A stretch of 64,000 nucleotides of DNA from Acorus gramineus (lineage: Eukaryota > Streptophyta > Magnoliopsida > Acorales > Acoraceae). The translations under genes were made by a program, and so were the position numbers. The notes below the pieces were generated by a model. That model was not told where the DNA came from, made no database searches, and saw only the letters and a program-made list of their open reading frames with translations. Positions 46,913 to 61,700 of this stretch are shown piece after piece. Numbering within the stretch: the stretch's first letter is position 1; every line of letters begins with the position of its first letter. The stretch spans positions 7,383,909-7,447,908 of the forward strand of contig CM060850.1 of assembly GCA_030737835.1 (NCBI GenBank), read 5' to 3'.

Positions 46913-47934
46913 CTACGGGCCATCGAATAATCTTGTTGAGAATATTCAGATCACATGAATTGCACTATGATCCAGATAAACACATCACATTCATATTTGT
47001 TGTATAAGAATCTCCCGAATCATTCACAGATATAATGAGACTTCATCAACAAAGTGTGAGATCTGATACATAGAGACCATTGAGAAGACCCTTCATAAAT
47101 TGAAATTTTAATATGGCTAAGTCAGGTATCACTGATAATATGATGAGAATTTTGAACAAATAATAATAGTGACAGAGGAAAAAATTCTAATAGTCTCAAC
47201 GATCAAATATTTTAAAATATCATTAATCTAATCTCATGTCAGAATATAATTGGAATATGTACAAGTAGCTTTGAAATAAATATGTAATCATGCATTCTTT
47301 GAAATTAATATATATCTCAATAGGATAGTTGAATTGTTAATAATATAACTATCATAATTGGCTGCTAATTAAGAGAAACCCATCAGCTCATGTTCTCTGT
47401 CTTCAACCAGCATTATGCTCACACAATCATTATCAACAATTAGTCTCATGTATGTCTACGTATATGCATGCATGCAAAACATTAATTGTAATTTATATCT
47501 TGAGGTGGGAAAGATACGCTGCAATCAAAGTGTCAATCACACAAATTAACTTAAAAATCTTTTCTAATACATGATCACATAACAATGGGATGACACATTG
47601 CTTAACAGAGCAGGGCAAAGAAAAATAAATTCTCTAAAAAATAATTCTATAAATAATAATTGATTTTTCGATTGATATAATAGTAATTGAGTTTGTGTTT
47701 GGGAAAATACTCAAAATAAACACCTAAATACTTGAAATACGTAGCTCCCATGAGGTTGTTCTTTTTGGTTATGTTCTGGATTTTTCCTAGGGGGCGGTTA
47801 AAAAAACCCCTCAAGATACTCACCCCACCCTCTTTTCTGTCCTACCCCCATCAGATTTTTACTTTTTCCTAACCCACCCCAAACATGTATATTATTATAT
47901 TCCTTACAACCCCACCCTAAATATTTTTGAAAGT
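46913..47934. other. Spacer, no gene seen
   Basis: AT-rich DNA without a recognisable repeat, gene or RNA. It ends in a (CT)n tract at about 47935-47952. Confidence 0.4.
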
Positions 47935-48480
47935 CTCTCTCTCTCTCTCTCTCCTCTTTATCTCCTCTTCACCTTCTCCAGAGTCCCGACCCCCCTATCT
48001 GCCACCCTCCACGCGGATGCTCCGTTCCCTCGGTGCCGACCAACTCGCCGATCAACTCCCCCATCGTCACATTGTTCCTCGTCATCCCCCTATGTGGTGG
48101 GTGAAGCATCGTCGCGTATTCAGCGTGCTTGACGAGCCGCCACGACTCTGCTGTGGCGCGGGTGGTCATGAAGGCCAACGGAGCGAACCCAATTCGGAGG
48201 AGCGAGGACGCTGAGGAGGCCCTCGGAGGCGCCCGGCGAATGCATCCTCCGCCGGCTCCCCCTTCTTCTCGAATCCCAAGGTGTGGACGGGGATCTCGAT
48301 GTGCGCGAACCTAGTCAAGGACGGCGTGGATGGACGGCTCCCATTATTCATCTAATTCGACGAACAAAAACCGCCCTCCTCTTGGCCGTCGTAGATGAAG
48401 ATGATGGAGGGGTGGGGTGCTCTACTTGTAGAACCACAATATGCATTTTTTTAATGGGGTTGGCTGCATAACTAGAGGGT
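47935..48480. other. GC-rich island, possible gene relic
   Basis: About 0.5 kb is far richer in G+C than anything else outside the NLR exons and follows a CT repeat. Frames open for 60-95 codons exist on both strands, and the plus-strand reading appears to shift frame: one stretch includes VVMKANGANPIRRS near 48160, another FFSNPKVWTGISMCANLVK near 48265 followed by a stop at 48350. I do not recognise a family. It may be a decayed exon of a GC-rich host gene or a recent insertion; neither strand is secure. Confidence 0.35.
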
Positions 48481-48977
48481 TGAAATAACCGCGCTCTTTT
48501 TCCTATGGGCTCTCATTCCTTAAAATTACAAAAGTCACCCGCCTACCGTTCTAATAAAAAAAATTATATAAAAAAGTTTCCTTAAGAATCTTGTAACATA
48601 TAATGAAATTAATACCCTCATAGTATATGTTATATTTAAACCCTTTCTCACTCCCCCATTTAAGTCAAGGACATTTTTTAAAAAGAAAAAAATAGTTTTT
48701 TATAGTTAAAAATTTTACATTTTTTAATTTTTAAAAGTTTTTTTTAGATGATTTCTAAATTTTAGAAGATTTATTTGGGCACATACTATTAAGGATTATA
48801 TAAACAATCTTTGTATAAAACATTTGAAAATTTATGCTAATTTTTTATAATGACCAAAAAACATGAAAAAAAATAAAATATAAGCATATTAATTAAGTCT
48901 TATAAAATTTGAGAATTGATGCTAATTTTTTACAATGTTGACAATTAAGTTTTACATTATTAATGTTTTTCAATTAA
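48481..48977. other. Spacer up to duplication copy B
   Basis: AT-rich DNA with two similar phrases, AATTT(A/G)(A/T)GCTAATTTTTTA(T/C)AAT, at about 48830 and 48915. No gene is seen. The detectable duplication starts at 48978. Confidence 0.4.
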
Positions 48978-51912
48978 TTGGGGTGTACCATTTAAACAGG
49001 GTGGGAGAAATTCTAAGAAAGGGCAATTAAGTTTTTGTTGTAAATTATGAGATTGTTTAATGCAACTTTTTTAGGTAGAATTCTTTAATTTAGAAAAGTT
49101 TTTGGTTATTTTCCCTTTATGTTAAAATATGATATTTCATTTATTCATAAATGAAGAGGAGAAATATTGAAATACGAAATCCAACACCCATATGTAAAGG
49201 GAGTTATATATCTTTTCTCATCTCCTCAATTTCAATGACCACATATTTTAAATCTCAGTTGGGGCCCGTTTGGAAACGAGTTTAGACAGTTTTTGGGTTT
49301 GTTGGAAGTTGTTTTTTCCAAACCTGTTTCTAAACAAAAAACCTGGGATCAAAAGCTTCAGATAGAGTTCTGTGAAAAAGTGTTCAAAACTTGAGTTTTT
49401 CAGAAGCTATGGAAAGATAGCTTCCTGCAAAATCATTTTTAAATCCAGTTTTTACCTAAAATCAGTTTTGCAATCGTGCAATCAATGTAGCTTTATGTAC
49501 AAACACGACATGGGACAATGTAAACCATTATTAATTTTCATGTTTATTTTTGGACAAATGAATCTCTTGGGGTTTTTAAAGACTCAAACAATTTTATTTT
49601 ATTATTTTATTTTTTTGATATTGGAGAGACTCCCGTGGTCGATTTTACGGTCAAATTAGGAAGGCTACCTCCGCATGTTACCATATTATAGATCTAGTAT
49701 ACAAGTATAAGAAAAAGAGAAAAAATAGATCAACAATAACACAATAATAAGAAATGATTTATATGATTTGGTAAGATTATCTATGTTCATAGATGATGAT
49801 GATGATGAATTTTATTGAAGATCTTAAAGTGTCGTGTAGTTGGCAATTATTTTGTTGAAGAAAATGGGAAATAATATGATTGTTTTCACAAAATCCTGAT
49901 TGTAAATTTTTTTCTGATGATCTAAGCGACAGAAAGTCATTTTTCAAAAACCGCCCGAATGAGTTTTCAAACAGCCCCTAGATAATAAATTGTTTGTAAT
50001 GTATAAAAACAAATATAAAAAATTTGGATGGTATATACACAAAAAAAAAAAAAAAAAAAACCTTCTTATTTATTCATATCTCGCTTGTGTGACTACTTAT
50101 TCATAAATCATCAGAAGTTCTTGTTTTTGTATTCCATTCAACAGTTAAAAATATCAATAAGCAGATCAAAGATTCAAAATGCGAGATGGTTCATACCTCA
50201 AAACTCCTCTGTTTGCCTCAAGATAGCTGTCTCTGCTTCTATCTCAAGTTTCTCTCTCAATTTGATTTGTTTATGTAGAATTGCAATGGGTGACTCTACT
50301 TACATATAGATAAATCATTAGAACTGTTACAAGTTGGACTGATCCCTTCATACAGATCAGATCCAGCCTTTCATTTATTTTTTTATTTTTTTTTGGTGGG
50401 GAAGGGGTCAGTCATTTATTGATTTTTATTAATAATACCAATGTCTTCAAATCGGTTGGTCAGAGATAGAATATGAAAAATATGTGCATGTGACAATTTT
50501 CTGTGTGTGGTGTTTCTATGTAAAGAGTTCTATTTAGGGTGCATTTGGTTGCGCGATTACAAAATTGATTCGGCAGGAAACTCACTCCCCCACCCTCAAT
50601 TTTTAGAATTGCAGTTTTTTAATATTATTTATCTGAAATCTGTATGTAAGAAATTGCTACAGTAAAACTATTTGTTTACACGATTAGACAACTTTTGCAT
50701 TTGCAGGAAGCTGCTTTTAAGACAGGCATATTTTTGTGTATGAATTCCACGCACCTTTGATGCTAGGATATCTATTTGAGTCCAACTCCATCGACGATAT
50801 CTAGCTTCTCGTGCTAGTTGATCAGCTACCATGACATAACTATTATGAACCTTATACCAACCTGTGCATGAATCATGTTGAAGAGCCCGCATGTATTGGC
50901 AGTCCATCTATAGGGCTGCAACTTGGACGGGTTGAACCGGACCCAATCCGATGCGTGTTTAAGTTGGAGTTTTTAGTCATCGGGTTCATCTAGATTCAAA
51001 TTCGAGATAATTCAAACCCAATTCGAATCCGGGTGTACATCACTTGCATCCATCATTACCTACACATACACATACACTACACCTCAGATATATGAGAAGT
51101 TTTGCAATATATGAGCACTGAATAATTAAATGCTGGATCAGCAACTAAAATACCCCGTATGATTCCTTTATGAGAAGAGGACTACTGTACTCCTGGTAAT
51201 GTTTAAAATGTCAGTCCAGTCTAAATTATTCCAAATCCAAACCAGTGGTATATCACAAGGCAAACAAATGGAAAATAGTCTCAATTCGAGGCACAATCTG
51301 GATTTTTTCAATCTTGTTTTATAGCATATTCGTCCTTCACAGAAATTAGTAATCCACAAGCGTGTTTAGGATTTTTTTATATGAAATCAACATTTAAGTT
51401 GGTGAGATCCGAAAGCTATATAGTATACATTTTGTTCCGGGTTAGAGGTTTTAAAAAAATAATTTATGAGATCCATAGTTTAATGATGAACTTTTTTTAA
51501 TTAACTCTTTGATGGACAAATGTGATCCATTCAAACATGTATTATATTGATGAGATTCTCATTATTAGTATATAATGATCCATGTGTATTGATGAGATTT
51601 TCTTCGTTGATAATGATATAAAAATATCAAGTCATTCTCATATCCTGAATCTAGGTTTGTAACTCAATCATCTTTGATGAAAACTACTGACGATGAGCAC
51701 GTTTAGTTTTTTTTGAAAATGTTCATTTAAAATTATCAAAGTCTTGTCTTTTTTAAATTAAAAATGGAATTTTTTCACATGATACAAAACATTACATGTT
51801 GGCATAAAAAAAAAAGCATCTTTGAATTCAAAGTAGAATATTTTAATATGATATATAATATTACAAGTTGGCTGGATGAACATCAATTCTGTCTGTCACT
51901 TAAGTTGCCTTG
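48978..51912. other. Intergenic DNA of copy B, no gene
   Basis: Counterpart of 1-3044 with scattered substitutions. The open frames at 49372-49659 and 50028-50309 exist in both copies but have no family signature or splice context. The poly-A run at 50041-50060 is longer than in copy A. Confidence 0.55.
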
Positions 51913-53767
51913 AAAGATCCACATCGTGTTAATTGGATCTTTGTCTGCAAGCCAAATGACGAAGGGGGTTTGGGTATCAAACGACTTCAATATTAGAATA
52001 AAGGGGCTCAGGGAGTCCATTTCTGGGACCTTGCTAGTGAGAAGCCCTCGTTGTGGTCCACATGGGTCAAAATCAGATATCTCAGAAGAGCTAGTATATG
52101 GAACCATATCCCACCTTCTAGTAGCACCAACTCTTGGAAGCAAGTCATTGCAGCAAGACCTTGGATTGTGGAAAAAGATCGATATATAATCTTTGAAGGC
52201 AAGTCCATAAATGTCTGGTATGACCCATGGATCAATGGAAAGAGTCTCAAGGAATTATTGGGCAGAGAGTTACTAATATGGGATCCTCCTCACTCAACAT
52301 CTTTGAGTGTTCTTATCCAAGATGAGAAATGGACCAAACCAACTAGATGGCACTCTGATCTGGATGGCTTTTGGGATGAAATTCAGCAACTTGATGTTGG
52401 AGGTTATGGACCAGATATACTAGTGTGGCCGTCTAGCAGAACCGGAGTTCTAACTTCCCGAGAGGCTTGGAAGGCACACTCCACTCCAGTGAATCCAATC
52501 TCTTGGGTAGACTGGCTATGGCACTCAACTCAGTCTCACAGACACAACTTTTGTGCTTGGCAATTTTTCCATAACAAACTCCCCACAAGGGATCAGTTAT
52601 TCCGGAAAGGTTTAGTCAAAGACATGGGTTGTCCCCTATGTAAGTCTTCCTCTGAAAGCTCAGATCACTTAGCCATTCAGTGTTCTTATTCTCGTTACAT
52701 CTTGCGTTCTCTTCTACGTGACCTGCTCATTCGGCAGTCACCTCCAAGGTCTGTCCAGCAGTTCCATCCTTGGATAAAAAATCTCAACCTTCACCCGATA
52801 CAAGGCATAATCTTCAAAACTCTCCTCACCAGTATTTTGTGGGCGTGTTGGTAGGAACGCAATTCCAGAATTTTCATAGAGAAATTGATTTCCTAGAGTA
52901 GGGTACTCCAATTTATCAAAGCAGAAATCCGTTTACGCTTCAAAGAAACTACTTTTAAAGCAATTCTTTCTCCGGATCTACTACAAATTTCTGATAATTT
53001 TGGTATTACCATCACTGAACCAATCGAAGCTCATTGTTCTGTCCTCTGGGACCCTTCTCCTTTAGGCTGGATCAAATCTAACTATGATGGGTCCCTTTCA
53101 GAGGAGCGTGGAGGCTATGGAGCTATACTCAGGGACTCCGCATCTAACTACATTGTTGGAGTTACTGGTCGATCCCCTCTCCCATCAATCAATCTTCTAG
53201 AGCTGCGAGGACTAGAAGCGGGTCTAATACTGAGCATTCAGCGAGGTTACAAGAGTATATGGTTTGAGAGTGACTCCACAACGGCTATAGCTTGGGTGAA
53301 AGGCAAAGGTCAGTTGCCATGGTCTGCTACTAGACTAATGAGGAGGCTAACAAAAGGTTTTAAATGCTTAGAAAAATGGAAGATCACACACATTTATCGC
53401 AAAGGTAATAGCCCAGCGGACATCTTGGCATCAAGACAACAGCAAATGGGCGAGCATGTGATCCCTCCCCATCTTGTATGGTCTGAGTTGAAAGATTCAA
53501 TACAATCAGATAAAATGGGAATCATATACCTTTTTGGTCTAAGCTGTCATTTTGATGTTGCTTTTTCATGCAGTTTCTTTTACAAGGTTGCATCTTCTAA
53601 GGGAGGGGAAAGAGCTAGGCAGGATGCATGGTGATCAAAGTCATCTTTCCCTCTGTTTGGCTTAATCTTTCACTCTTAGAACCTAAGTAACTCTTGCACA
53701 TTTTGTACATTTGTTTATTCATAGCAATATATAGTTCTCAATTACCAATAAAAAAAAGATCCACATC
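51913..53767 (+). mobile_element. 5'-truncated LINE, copy B
   Basis: Same insertion as at 3045-4868, with the same 13-bp flanks (51913-51925 and 53755-53767). The long frame 52051-52854 is open across the position where copy A has a stop, but copy B has its own stops at about 51989-51991 and 52852-52854. It keeps the 70-bp segment with the RNase H YDGS motif near 53083. It has lost 39 bp near 53534 between two AATC words, merging the C-terminal frame into downstream DNA. Both copies are dead, and each carries private damage acquired after the duplication. Confidence 0.9.
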
Positions 53768-55156
53768 ATTTGAATTTGATAAATGTTAAGAATAACAATT
53801 CTTCCATTTCTTAAACGCAAATATAATGAGATAAATATTTTTATAAAAAAATAAAACACATGTAATGAGTTAATTGCATTTTTTTTATTTTCTAAATCCA
53901 GTATATACTAATATAAACGCTAGGATTGCAAGAATGATTGAATTATCATACCTATATTTTTTCAGAATCATTGAATTTTCTTTTTGGTGGGTAAAAAATA
54001 ATTTTGTATTGCTATACAACAGTAATATAATTACATCCAAAAGGTATACAAATTTTTTTTTTGAAGAATGGTGCTCCAAGGATTTAATTCCTTGACCTCT
54101 TTCAATCAAGGATGTGAAAGATGCTTACCGATTTAACCAAAACTTTCAGTTCACCAAAAAGGCAAAACAAGAAAAAATGTTTATCAAACCACATTCTATT
54201 TGAAGACATGTTTGATATAGGTTTGGAATGCCTTTTTGAGTTTGCATGAAACTGAACTCTCTAAACCGGTCTGTTTAAAAAAAAAATAAAAAATTGTAGA
54301 TTAATTAAAAGTTACAAACATCTTTTTGTAAAAGAAAATGATCAAAAGTTAGCTTTTTCATAATGGCTTCTTATAAACACAGTTTTTTAAGAAAAGTTAA
54401 CGCCCAAACCCATTTTCAAGTAAAGCCTCAGTCTACATCTCCTGTGCCTACCGCCTACTGCCAGAACAGAGTGGTGGTTTTTAAGGGCTGAAGTTAACTA
54501 ACTATTTATATATATCTTCTAGTTGATCTAGTGAACAACTATCCAGCTGCAACCCCATTAATTATATCCTGCATGTGCCAAAGTGTAAGGACTGAATTAT
54601 GGAATTGGATGGTGCAGATGGATACTTTTGGAGCAATTATATGTGTCAAGTGAGGTTAAATTGGTGATGATTCACAATTGAACAGTCAATTTTTTTTTTT
54701 TTTTGGCAGGCACGGTTGAATAGTTAAAGTTGGTGGCGGTAAAACCTTGTTAAAAAATATTCCTCTCACGTGACCTCACATTTTAACATTGTAGTACATC
54801 AGACCAATCAAAAAATGAAAAAAATAAAATAAAATTGAAGAGTGAATGGTCCCCAGCTAGATTTTTAAAAAATTTGATATGGCTTTATCTGATAAATCTT
54901 ATCCTTCCCCTTTCTTTATATGGCAAATGATCCCAAATAAATAAATGTGAAAGCTATAATATAATTATAAACCACGATGGAATCTATGGGAGCATTAATT
55001 TATACATTCTGTTAGTCTCGAATCTAGATAATTTTTTTCGTTATCAAGAATCACCCAAGGTTGTTCATTATTTATAATCTTAATTGAAATAATGAACCTC
55101 CCATCCACAACAATGAGAAGTTCATTATTTCACAATAGATGCACTTCATGGTCACC
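53768..55156. other. Intergenic DNA of copy B, no gene
   Basis: Counterpart of 4869-6257; no coding region or RNA gene is recognised. Confidence 0.5.
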
Positions 55157-55632
55157 TAGGGGTCTGTTTGGTTGACAAGTGTGATTGTGATTCTAAATCT
55201 AGATGAATTGAGATTGTGAATCATGTCAACCTGTTTGGTAAGGAACATGATTCAGAAAATAGGATTGAGATTCTCAATCTCAATCATGTGTTTGGTAATG
55301 CATGGATTACAATATAAAAAATATACATTTCTAAAAATAAAATACCCTATATATATATATTAGATGTATTATATATATATATATATATATATATTATGTG
55401 TTAAGGGAGATGAAGAGCTTGGGTAAAAATGTCTTTTTTTCAATCTACCTGGATTGGGATTGGGGGAATACCACCTCTTGAGGGGATTCCCAATCCCCAT
55501 AATCAAGAATTCTTAATCCTACTTTCTCAATTCCCATCCTCCTTTTAAAATTTATCCAAACAACTTATTGGTCTGAATTGGGACTCTCAATCCCAATCCA
55601 AACACCCAATACTCCTATCAAAACAAGCCCTA
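55157..55632. mobile_element. MITE-like element, copy B
   Basis: Same element as at 6258-6737, with CTAG at both edges. The TA tract is interrupted by TTAGATGTATT, and a GACATGATTC repeat unit present in copy A is missing near 55250. Confidence 0.6.
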
Positions 55633-57357
55633 GGACTCTACTAAAAAGGGTCACCCAACATTTTTTTACATTCCATCATCTTTAAATCATCTTTAAAGTA
55701 TTTAATTATCCAATGAAATACATATATTTAAAAAGACATAAAGAATGAAATACACAGTAGAAAGAAATCAATTGCATACATTTTAAGTTTTTTCTAAGAG
55801 CATCTCTAATAATATCTCTATTTTAAAATTCGTATACAATAAAAAAAAATTAAAATTATTTTAAAGAACCATTTGAAATATTACTAATTAACCTCATATC
55901 TTTATCTCCAGGCAGGTTTAGGAGACCATACACTGTGATGATGTGGTATACAATGTCCTATCATAGAGTATGAGATTGTAAATGAGACTATAAATTAAAT
56001 CGAATGTATCAGCGCTCATAAGAAAATCATCATCAGATGAACCGCGTTAGGACCCTACTCTTGAGAACACCAAAAGCTGTTTTTTTTTTTTTCAATTATT
56101 TATTTTGTCACTTTTGAAATTCTAACACAGTTCATGCTTTGTAATCATCCATTTTATTTTTCTTATTATAATAAGTTGGCGGTTGTGGTTGATATTAATT
56201 ATGCGAGATGCTTTGTAGTCATTCACATAATTCTTATTAAATTGAGAGAGGTGTTGATCTTAACTGCATGTACGTGCAGAGATGCTTTGTAGTCATTCAT
56301 TATAATTCTCTTTAGATTAAGTGGGTGGTTGAGATGTCGTTATTCAATAAACAGATGCTTTGTAGTCATTCTTTATATTTCTTAATAAATTAAGTGTTTT
56401 TTTTTTTTTTTTGAATTGTGGGTTGGTTTACTCTTAAAACCCGATGATATAAAAAACCGGTAAAACTCAATCAATTACTAGTTGAACCAACGATTTTTGT
56501 GAACTGACTACGGGTTAATTATATCGAATGATTCTTTACCCAATCACTTGTTAAAATATAAAATATGAAATCTAATAAAAAAATTAGATTTTATATATTA
56601 AAATCATGTTATGATATTAAGTAAAATTTTTATGTAAATATTTTTTAAAATATTTCATATTCTTTATTTAGTACTGATAATTAATATATTTATTATTATT
56701 ATGACTATGTAACGATTCAAATCCGGTTGACCCAACGATTAAATCAGTGACCCTTGACCCATTCATTTTTCTGATTTATTGAACGATTCGAAATTTAAAA
56801 CATTGAAAACAAATCTCCCCCCCCCCCATTCTTATTATCCAGTATAATAACATTTCCAGAATCTTGTCTTAAAATGGTGGTGGAGGATGATCGACCTCAA
56901 CCACCATTTTAAGAAAGGTTTCAGAGTTTACACACGGCGATGATGTATTGATTATTATAGAGATGAGTCTGTAGTGTGATACAGAAGATCGGAACTCACA
57001 CCATACATCATCTCATAACTTAGACCTTGCATTCATCACCAACAAACCACGAACGAAGTGAATAAGTTGATGTTATTTGTAGAGAGAGACATTGGCACAA
57101 CACATGTTTTTTTAGAAGTGATCTTATTATCCAGTATAATAACATTTCAAATTTGATTTCTTAATACATACTCAGATTGTGTATGTATCCAGTATAATTT
57201 AGAACTGATCTTATTATCCAATATAATAACATACTTCAGTGATGGAACAATTGTGAACCGGTAATACACTTAGTCCAACTTTATAATAATCATGTTTACA
57301 ATTATTCCATCACTGAATTAGTATATGAAATTGAAATTGTCATATCCGTATATACTC
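55633..57357. other. Intergenic DNA of copy B with a hairpin
   Basis: Counterpart of 6738-8385. A near-perfect hairpin (arms 56868-56886 and 56895-56913, 18 of 19 bases paired, 8-base loop) is present here. In copy A one arm is gone and the neighbouring C-rich stretch differs. No gene is seen. Confidence 0.55.
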
Positions 57358-57692
57358 CACTATTGCTACAAGATTAGCAGCGTCAATCTTTTTGCGACGG
57401 TTGCAAGGTTTCAATCAGTCACAAATAGTCTCCATAACCGTCGCAAATACTTTTTTGCGACGGCTTGGGTTTCGTTGTATCAAACGGCGTTGCAAAAGAT
57501 TAGCAGCGGTTTTTAACCGTCGTAAATACCTTTTATAGCGGTTTTCCTACCGTCGCAAATAAACCGTTGCAAAAGCTTACTTTTAGCCAGAGCAATTTAA
57601 AAGCACCTTTTGCGACGGATAAGTTAACCATCGCTAAAAGATTTTGGGGAAATTGTTTATAGCCTTTTGCGATGGCCTCATCCGTCACAAAT
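57358..57692. mobile_element. CACTA-like remnant, copy B
   Basis: Same element as at 8386-8663 but with about 60 bp more of the GCGACGG/CCGTCGC array, including an inner AGATTAGCAGCGG phrase that repeats the left-end sequence. It is non-coding. Confidence 0.55.
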
Positions 57693-58717
57693 AACTTTTT
57701 CCATCTTCTTTATTATTCAAATTTTAAAATTTTTTGTTATACATAACCTAGGTTTAAAATACTTAAAAAAAAATGAAATAAATTTTATTCTATGAAAAAC
57801 CAAATGATACAATATTCATTCCTGAAAAACAAAAAAAATGCAATATTCATTCTTGAAAAACAAAAATATGCCATTTACATATGTTGATTTTGATCTGGTA
57901 CCCAAGATAATGAAAAAGTTCAGCTTTATAAACTTTATAGCTATGAGGACAAATATGCTCAAATGTAGTACACAGAGGGCTAGAAAAAAAAAATTGAAGT
58001 CTTCTTCTCCTCGCTTGTTCAATTCAAAACATGGGTGAATCTGCAATAGCATTTGACAATGAAGAACATTAATAATCACTTAAAGGGTGCATATATACAT
58101 GTCATCTTGCTAAATTCACTTAAAGACTTAAGGAATGTTCAGATAAGCATCAAAGTACATACTAGAGAAAAACTTGCTTACCCATATCCAAGCATAAAAC
58201 ATTATGCCATTGAATGTTGACCTTTAATAAGATTGACAATGGAAGTTGCAAGGATTTATAATGAATTTCATATGAAAAAATAAAACTACTAGTGAATTAT
58301 CATTATCAGGTGCCTCCCTAAACACAATAACATAAGACTAAGATCCAAATGTTCTTCACACAAATAAATCACATGCAAGGACATAAGATAAGTTTGACAT
58401 CCAACTACCCTTCAGAGCACTACATAAGTCCAACAACTAGCATGCATAAAAGGAAAATAACATCTACTTAGATAATAACATAAACTAAACACCAACTACT
58501 AGACTTCGAACCACAGCTACTCGAAATCAAGACTCCAAACACCTCCAAGCACATCTAATTTAAATCCAGACCTAAAGCCTTTCACAGGATCTCAAAAGTG
58601 CTCACCTAAGTGTTCGTTTAACTTCAAACCACTCCAAAAATCTATCCAAAGAAGTACTCAACAATGCCACCTTGTATATACATGTAAAACTAAGAGACTA
58701 CATAACTTAAAAACCTA
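57693..58717. other. Intergenic DNA of copy B
   Basis: Counterpart of 8664-9688, almost unchanged; no gene is recognised. Confidence 0.4.
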
Positions 58718-61700
58718 TTAAAGATTTAAAGGCAAACCAACCTGAACTGTGTGTTCAGGTAGACCATGGAATTCCTGCAATTCAGTGAAAACTACTATTA
58801 AATGAGCTCCAACCAGTCCCTCAAAATCTCTAGAAAATAAAATCCTATGGAAACTATAGAAAACTCATCAACCTAAGTGACTAATATTCAAATACACTCA
58901 ACTTCTTTGATACAAATCATACAAATTTTGAAAATCAAAGTCTAAAAAATATTTGATCTGTGCTGTTCAAATCCAAGTTTGAAAAAAAGTTTTGGACTTT
59001 TGTGGTTCAGAATGACAAAAGTTTTGTGGTTTTCTAATTTATTGCACTTTTGTGGTTCAGAATGACAAAGTTACACGGTTTTTTCCCTGCTCAGAATTTT
59101 AAATCCTCTAGTGCAAGCCCCTCAAATTTAAAGCATATATGAAAATGGTTTTCAATTAATTGCTACAACACCAGTACACCACTGTTTATACTCTCAGTAA
59201 TTTACATATTTAAAACCTCTAAAAAAGGATGGTAGCTCACCATCACTAGTCCAAGAGGTTCAGGGGATTTGTTTTAAAAATGATCACTTATTGTAAAGTC
59301 CTAACTATTACATATACTATATATTAAACAATTAGTTCGAAATGGCATATCTGTTCAACAAGTATTGCTTTTAAGGTTGACGAAACACGAATACACACAG
59401 ATAGAAGAAGTTAAATTAAAGAGCTGCCCAAATTTCAGAATCCAATTGATATTAAGGCCACTTCAATAAGCACCTTTAGTGCTTTGATTTTGCAAATAAG
59501 CATTTGGGAACTCTTAGTGAAAAAATGAACACTTACTTTAACATTGCTTATATTCAAATAAGACATGTCTTCCTATATGTGCCCAAAATTTTCAAACCAA
59601 CCCGTTCTGGAAATGTTAGTGCATAGGCCTCTATGTCACAGCTTCCATGGGGATGTAGCAGAGGACCATAGTGAGGCTGTGAAGGATAGTCAATGTTTTG
59701 GCAATGTGAAGATCTGCATAAGTTCTTCTGATGCATCTTTGGAATATCTAATTACTAATTGTTGCATCGCAGGAAGTTGGATTCGGGCGTGTTATGGTCT
59801 CCGTGGTTTCAACCAACAATCTTTGATCTGAAAGTTAAATATACCATGCAACAATGGTTAATAGTGAAAGCCAATTAACAGTAATACCAAACCATACTTC
59901 ACATCATGTTAACCTTAGAAAAGTTTTGGGCTTACCTCTAGTATTCCACTCATGCGCTCAGCCAAATTTGATAGCCTAACACGCTCAGTAGTTCTTACAG
60001 GTTGAGCAGCCTCCTGTTATAAGCCTCATCATTTGGCGCAGAAGTGTTAAAATTTAAGCTGATTAAATCCTGAAAAGATTTTGCTGTAAATTTGAATAGG
60101 TGATTTCAGGTTGGACCTGTGAGAGTTATAGATTGCTCATCAACACCAAAATTGGAGGAAGCAAGGGGTTTAAGGAAAGGCTGAGTAGGGAGGGAATGAA
60201 GTGGATTTGGTATCACCTAAAAAGTCAATTAGTATAGATGTAATTGATGGTTTTAAGTTGACATACATATGAAAACACGTGACATATAAGAATATATGTA
60301 TCAAGCTATTGAATGCTAGCTAGTTTCCAAATCAAATAAACCATAATAATACTGCCCACCAGAAATTATAAGCAGCAGGAATGCATGCTAGCTGAGGGTA
60401 TATATCAGGGGATTTGCATGTGATTCAGAACAACTTTTTTTTTTAAGGGTAAATAAATTGTAATACTATAAATAAAATGCTTGTACAAAAAGTGGCATAT
60501 ACAAAAGTCACACCCATCAAGATGGATCAGAGAAAGTAGCGGGAGGAAAACACAGTCCAAGCTGTGCTGCATCCCCACTACATTCCAAGTTCCTCTTTGA
60601 GGGAGATACACATGTAAGGGGAAAACAAATTCCAAGTTTCTCATCTACATCTTTTGTCCTCCATGCCTGCAGCATCACTGTCCATGGCCTCTTTCAAGTT
60701 CAGGCCATATATCATCAACATGAAAACATCGCTCTCCATCACTTGTGTGCCATGCTGCTGTCAGATCTATTGGTCTATTAGCCTCTCGCCAGATAAGTGT
60801 AGCCTTCCAATCAGTCATGCGGTCTATCTAGCTTTTGATTGATATCTTTGAGTATTTTAATCACCCTCCATGGAGTTTTTCCTCTTCCCAACACCCAAGA
60901 GCCAAGAGATAGCAGTACGAGAGTCTTCCTCAATCCAAAGTTCTTTAGCTTTAGATTTAAAGCGAGATTAAGTCCGGCTTCAATGCCTTTAAGTTCAATA
61001 ATGTTTGCTTCCACTTGATCACATAAATTTTCCTCTTCTGACTCCCTCTATCTATTGGCACTGTGTTAGGAAGACATTTTGATTCATTGGAACTTATTCA
61101 AAAAAATATAACACGATTATAAAAGGAAATAATATGCATGCATCAGTACAAAAATATTTTTCTCATAGCTACCTGAAAAGAAGAATTAGAACCCCCCTTA
61201 TTGTTTAGAGAACATTGGCAGCATTTATTACAGAATAATGTCCTGCAAATATGTAGAAGAACTAAGCAAGTTAGGCAGACCTTTGAATCATATGAACTTA
61301 GCCATCCTTCGTCACTAAAATTGAACCATGCTAGAGATTAACCAGGAGTTAAGGGAGCATATATGACATCTGATGGGCTGGGTTACATTGGAAATGTTGA
61401 CCACCTTGACATCCAGAATCTGCAGTCACCAGAAATTGGTAAGAACTTTAGGAGGCAAATTTTGTTCACGGACAGGACACTGAAAAATGAGCATGTATAT
61501 ATTACAGGATCTTTTAAGAATTTGAATCCCTGAATTATACACATACTTCAATCATTGATCCATACAAGACCATCTTTTTTATGAGTTTTTTTTTTTTTTT
61601 TGGCCACTGAATTAATTAAATATACACTTTCACAACGCCATTTTGCAATATGGTTGCAGATGATTACCGTCTAATCCAGAATCTGCAGTCACCAGAGGGA

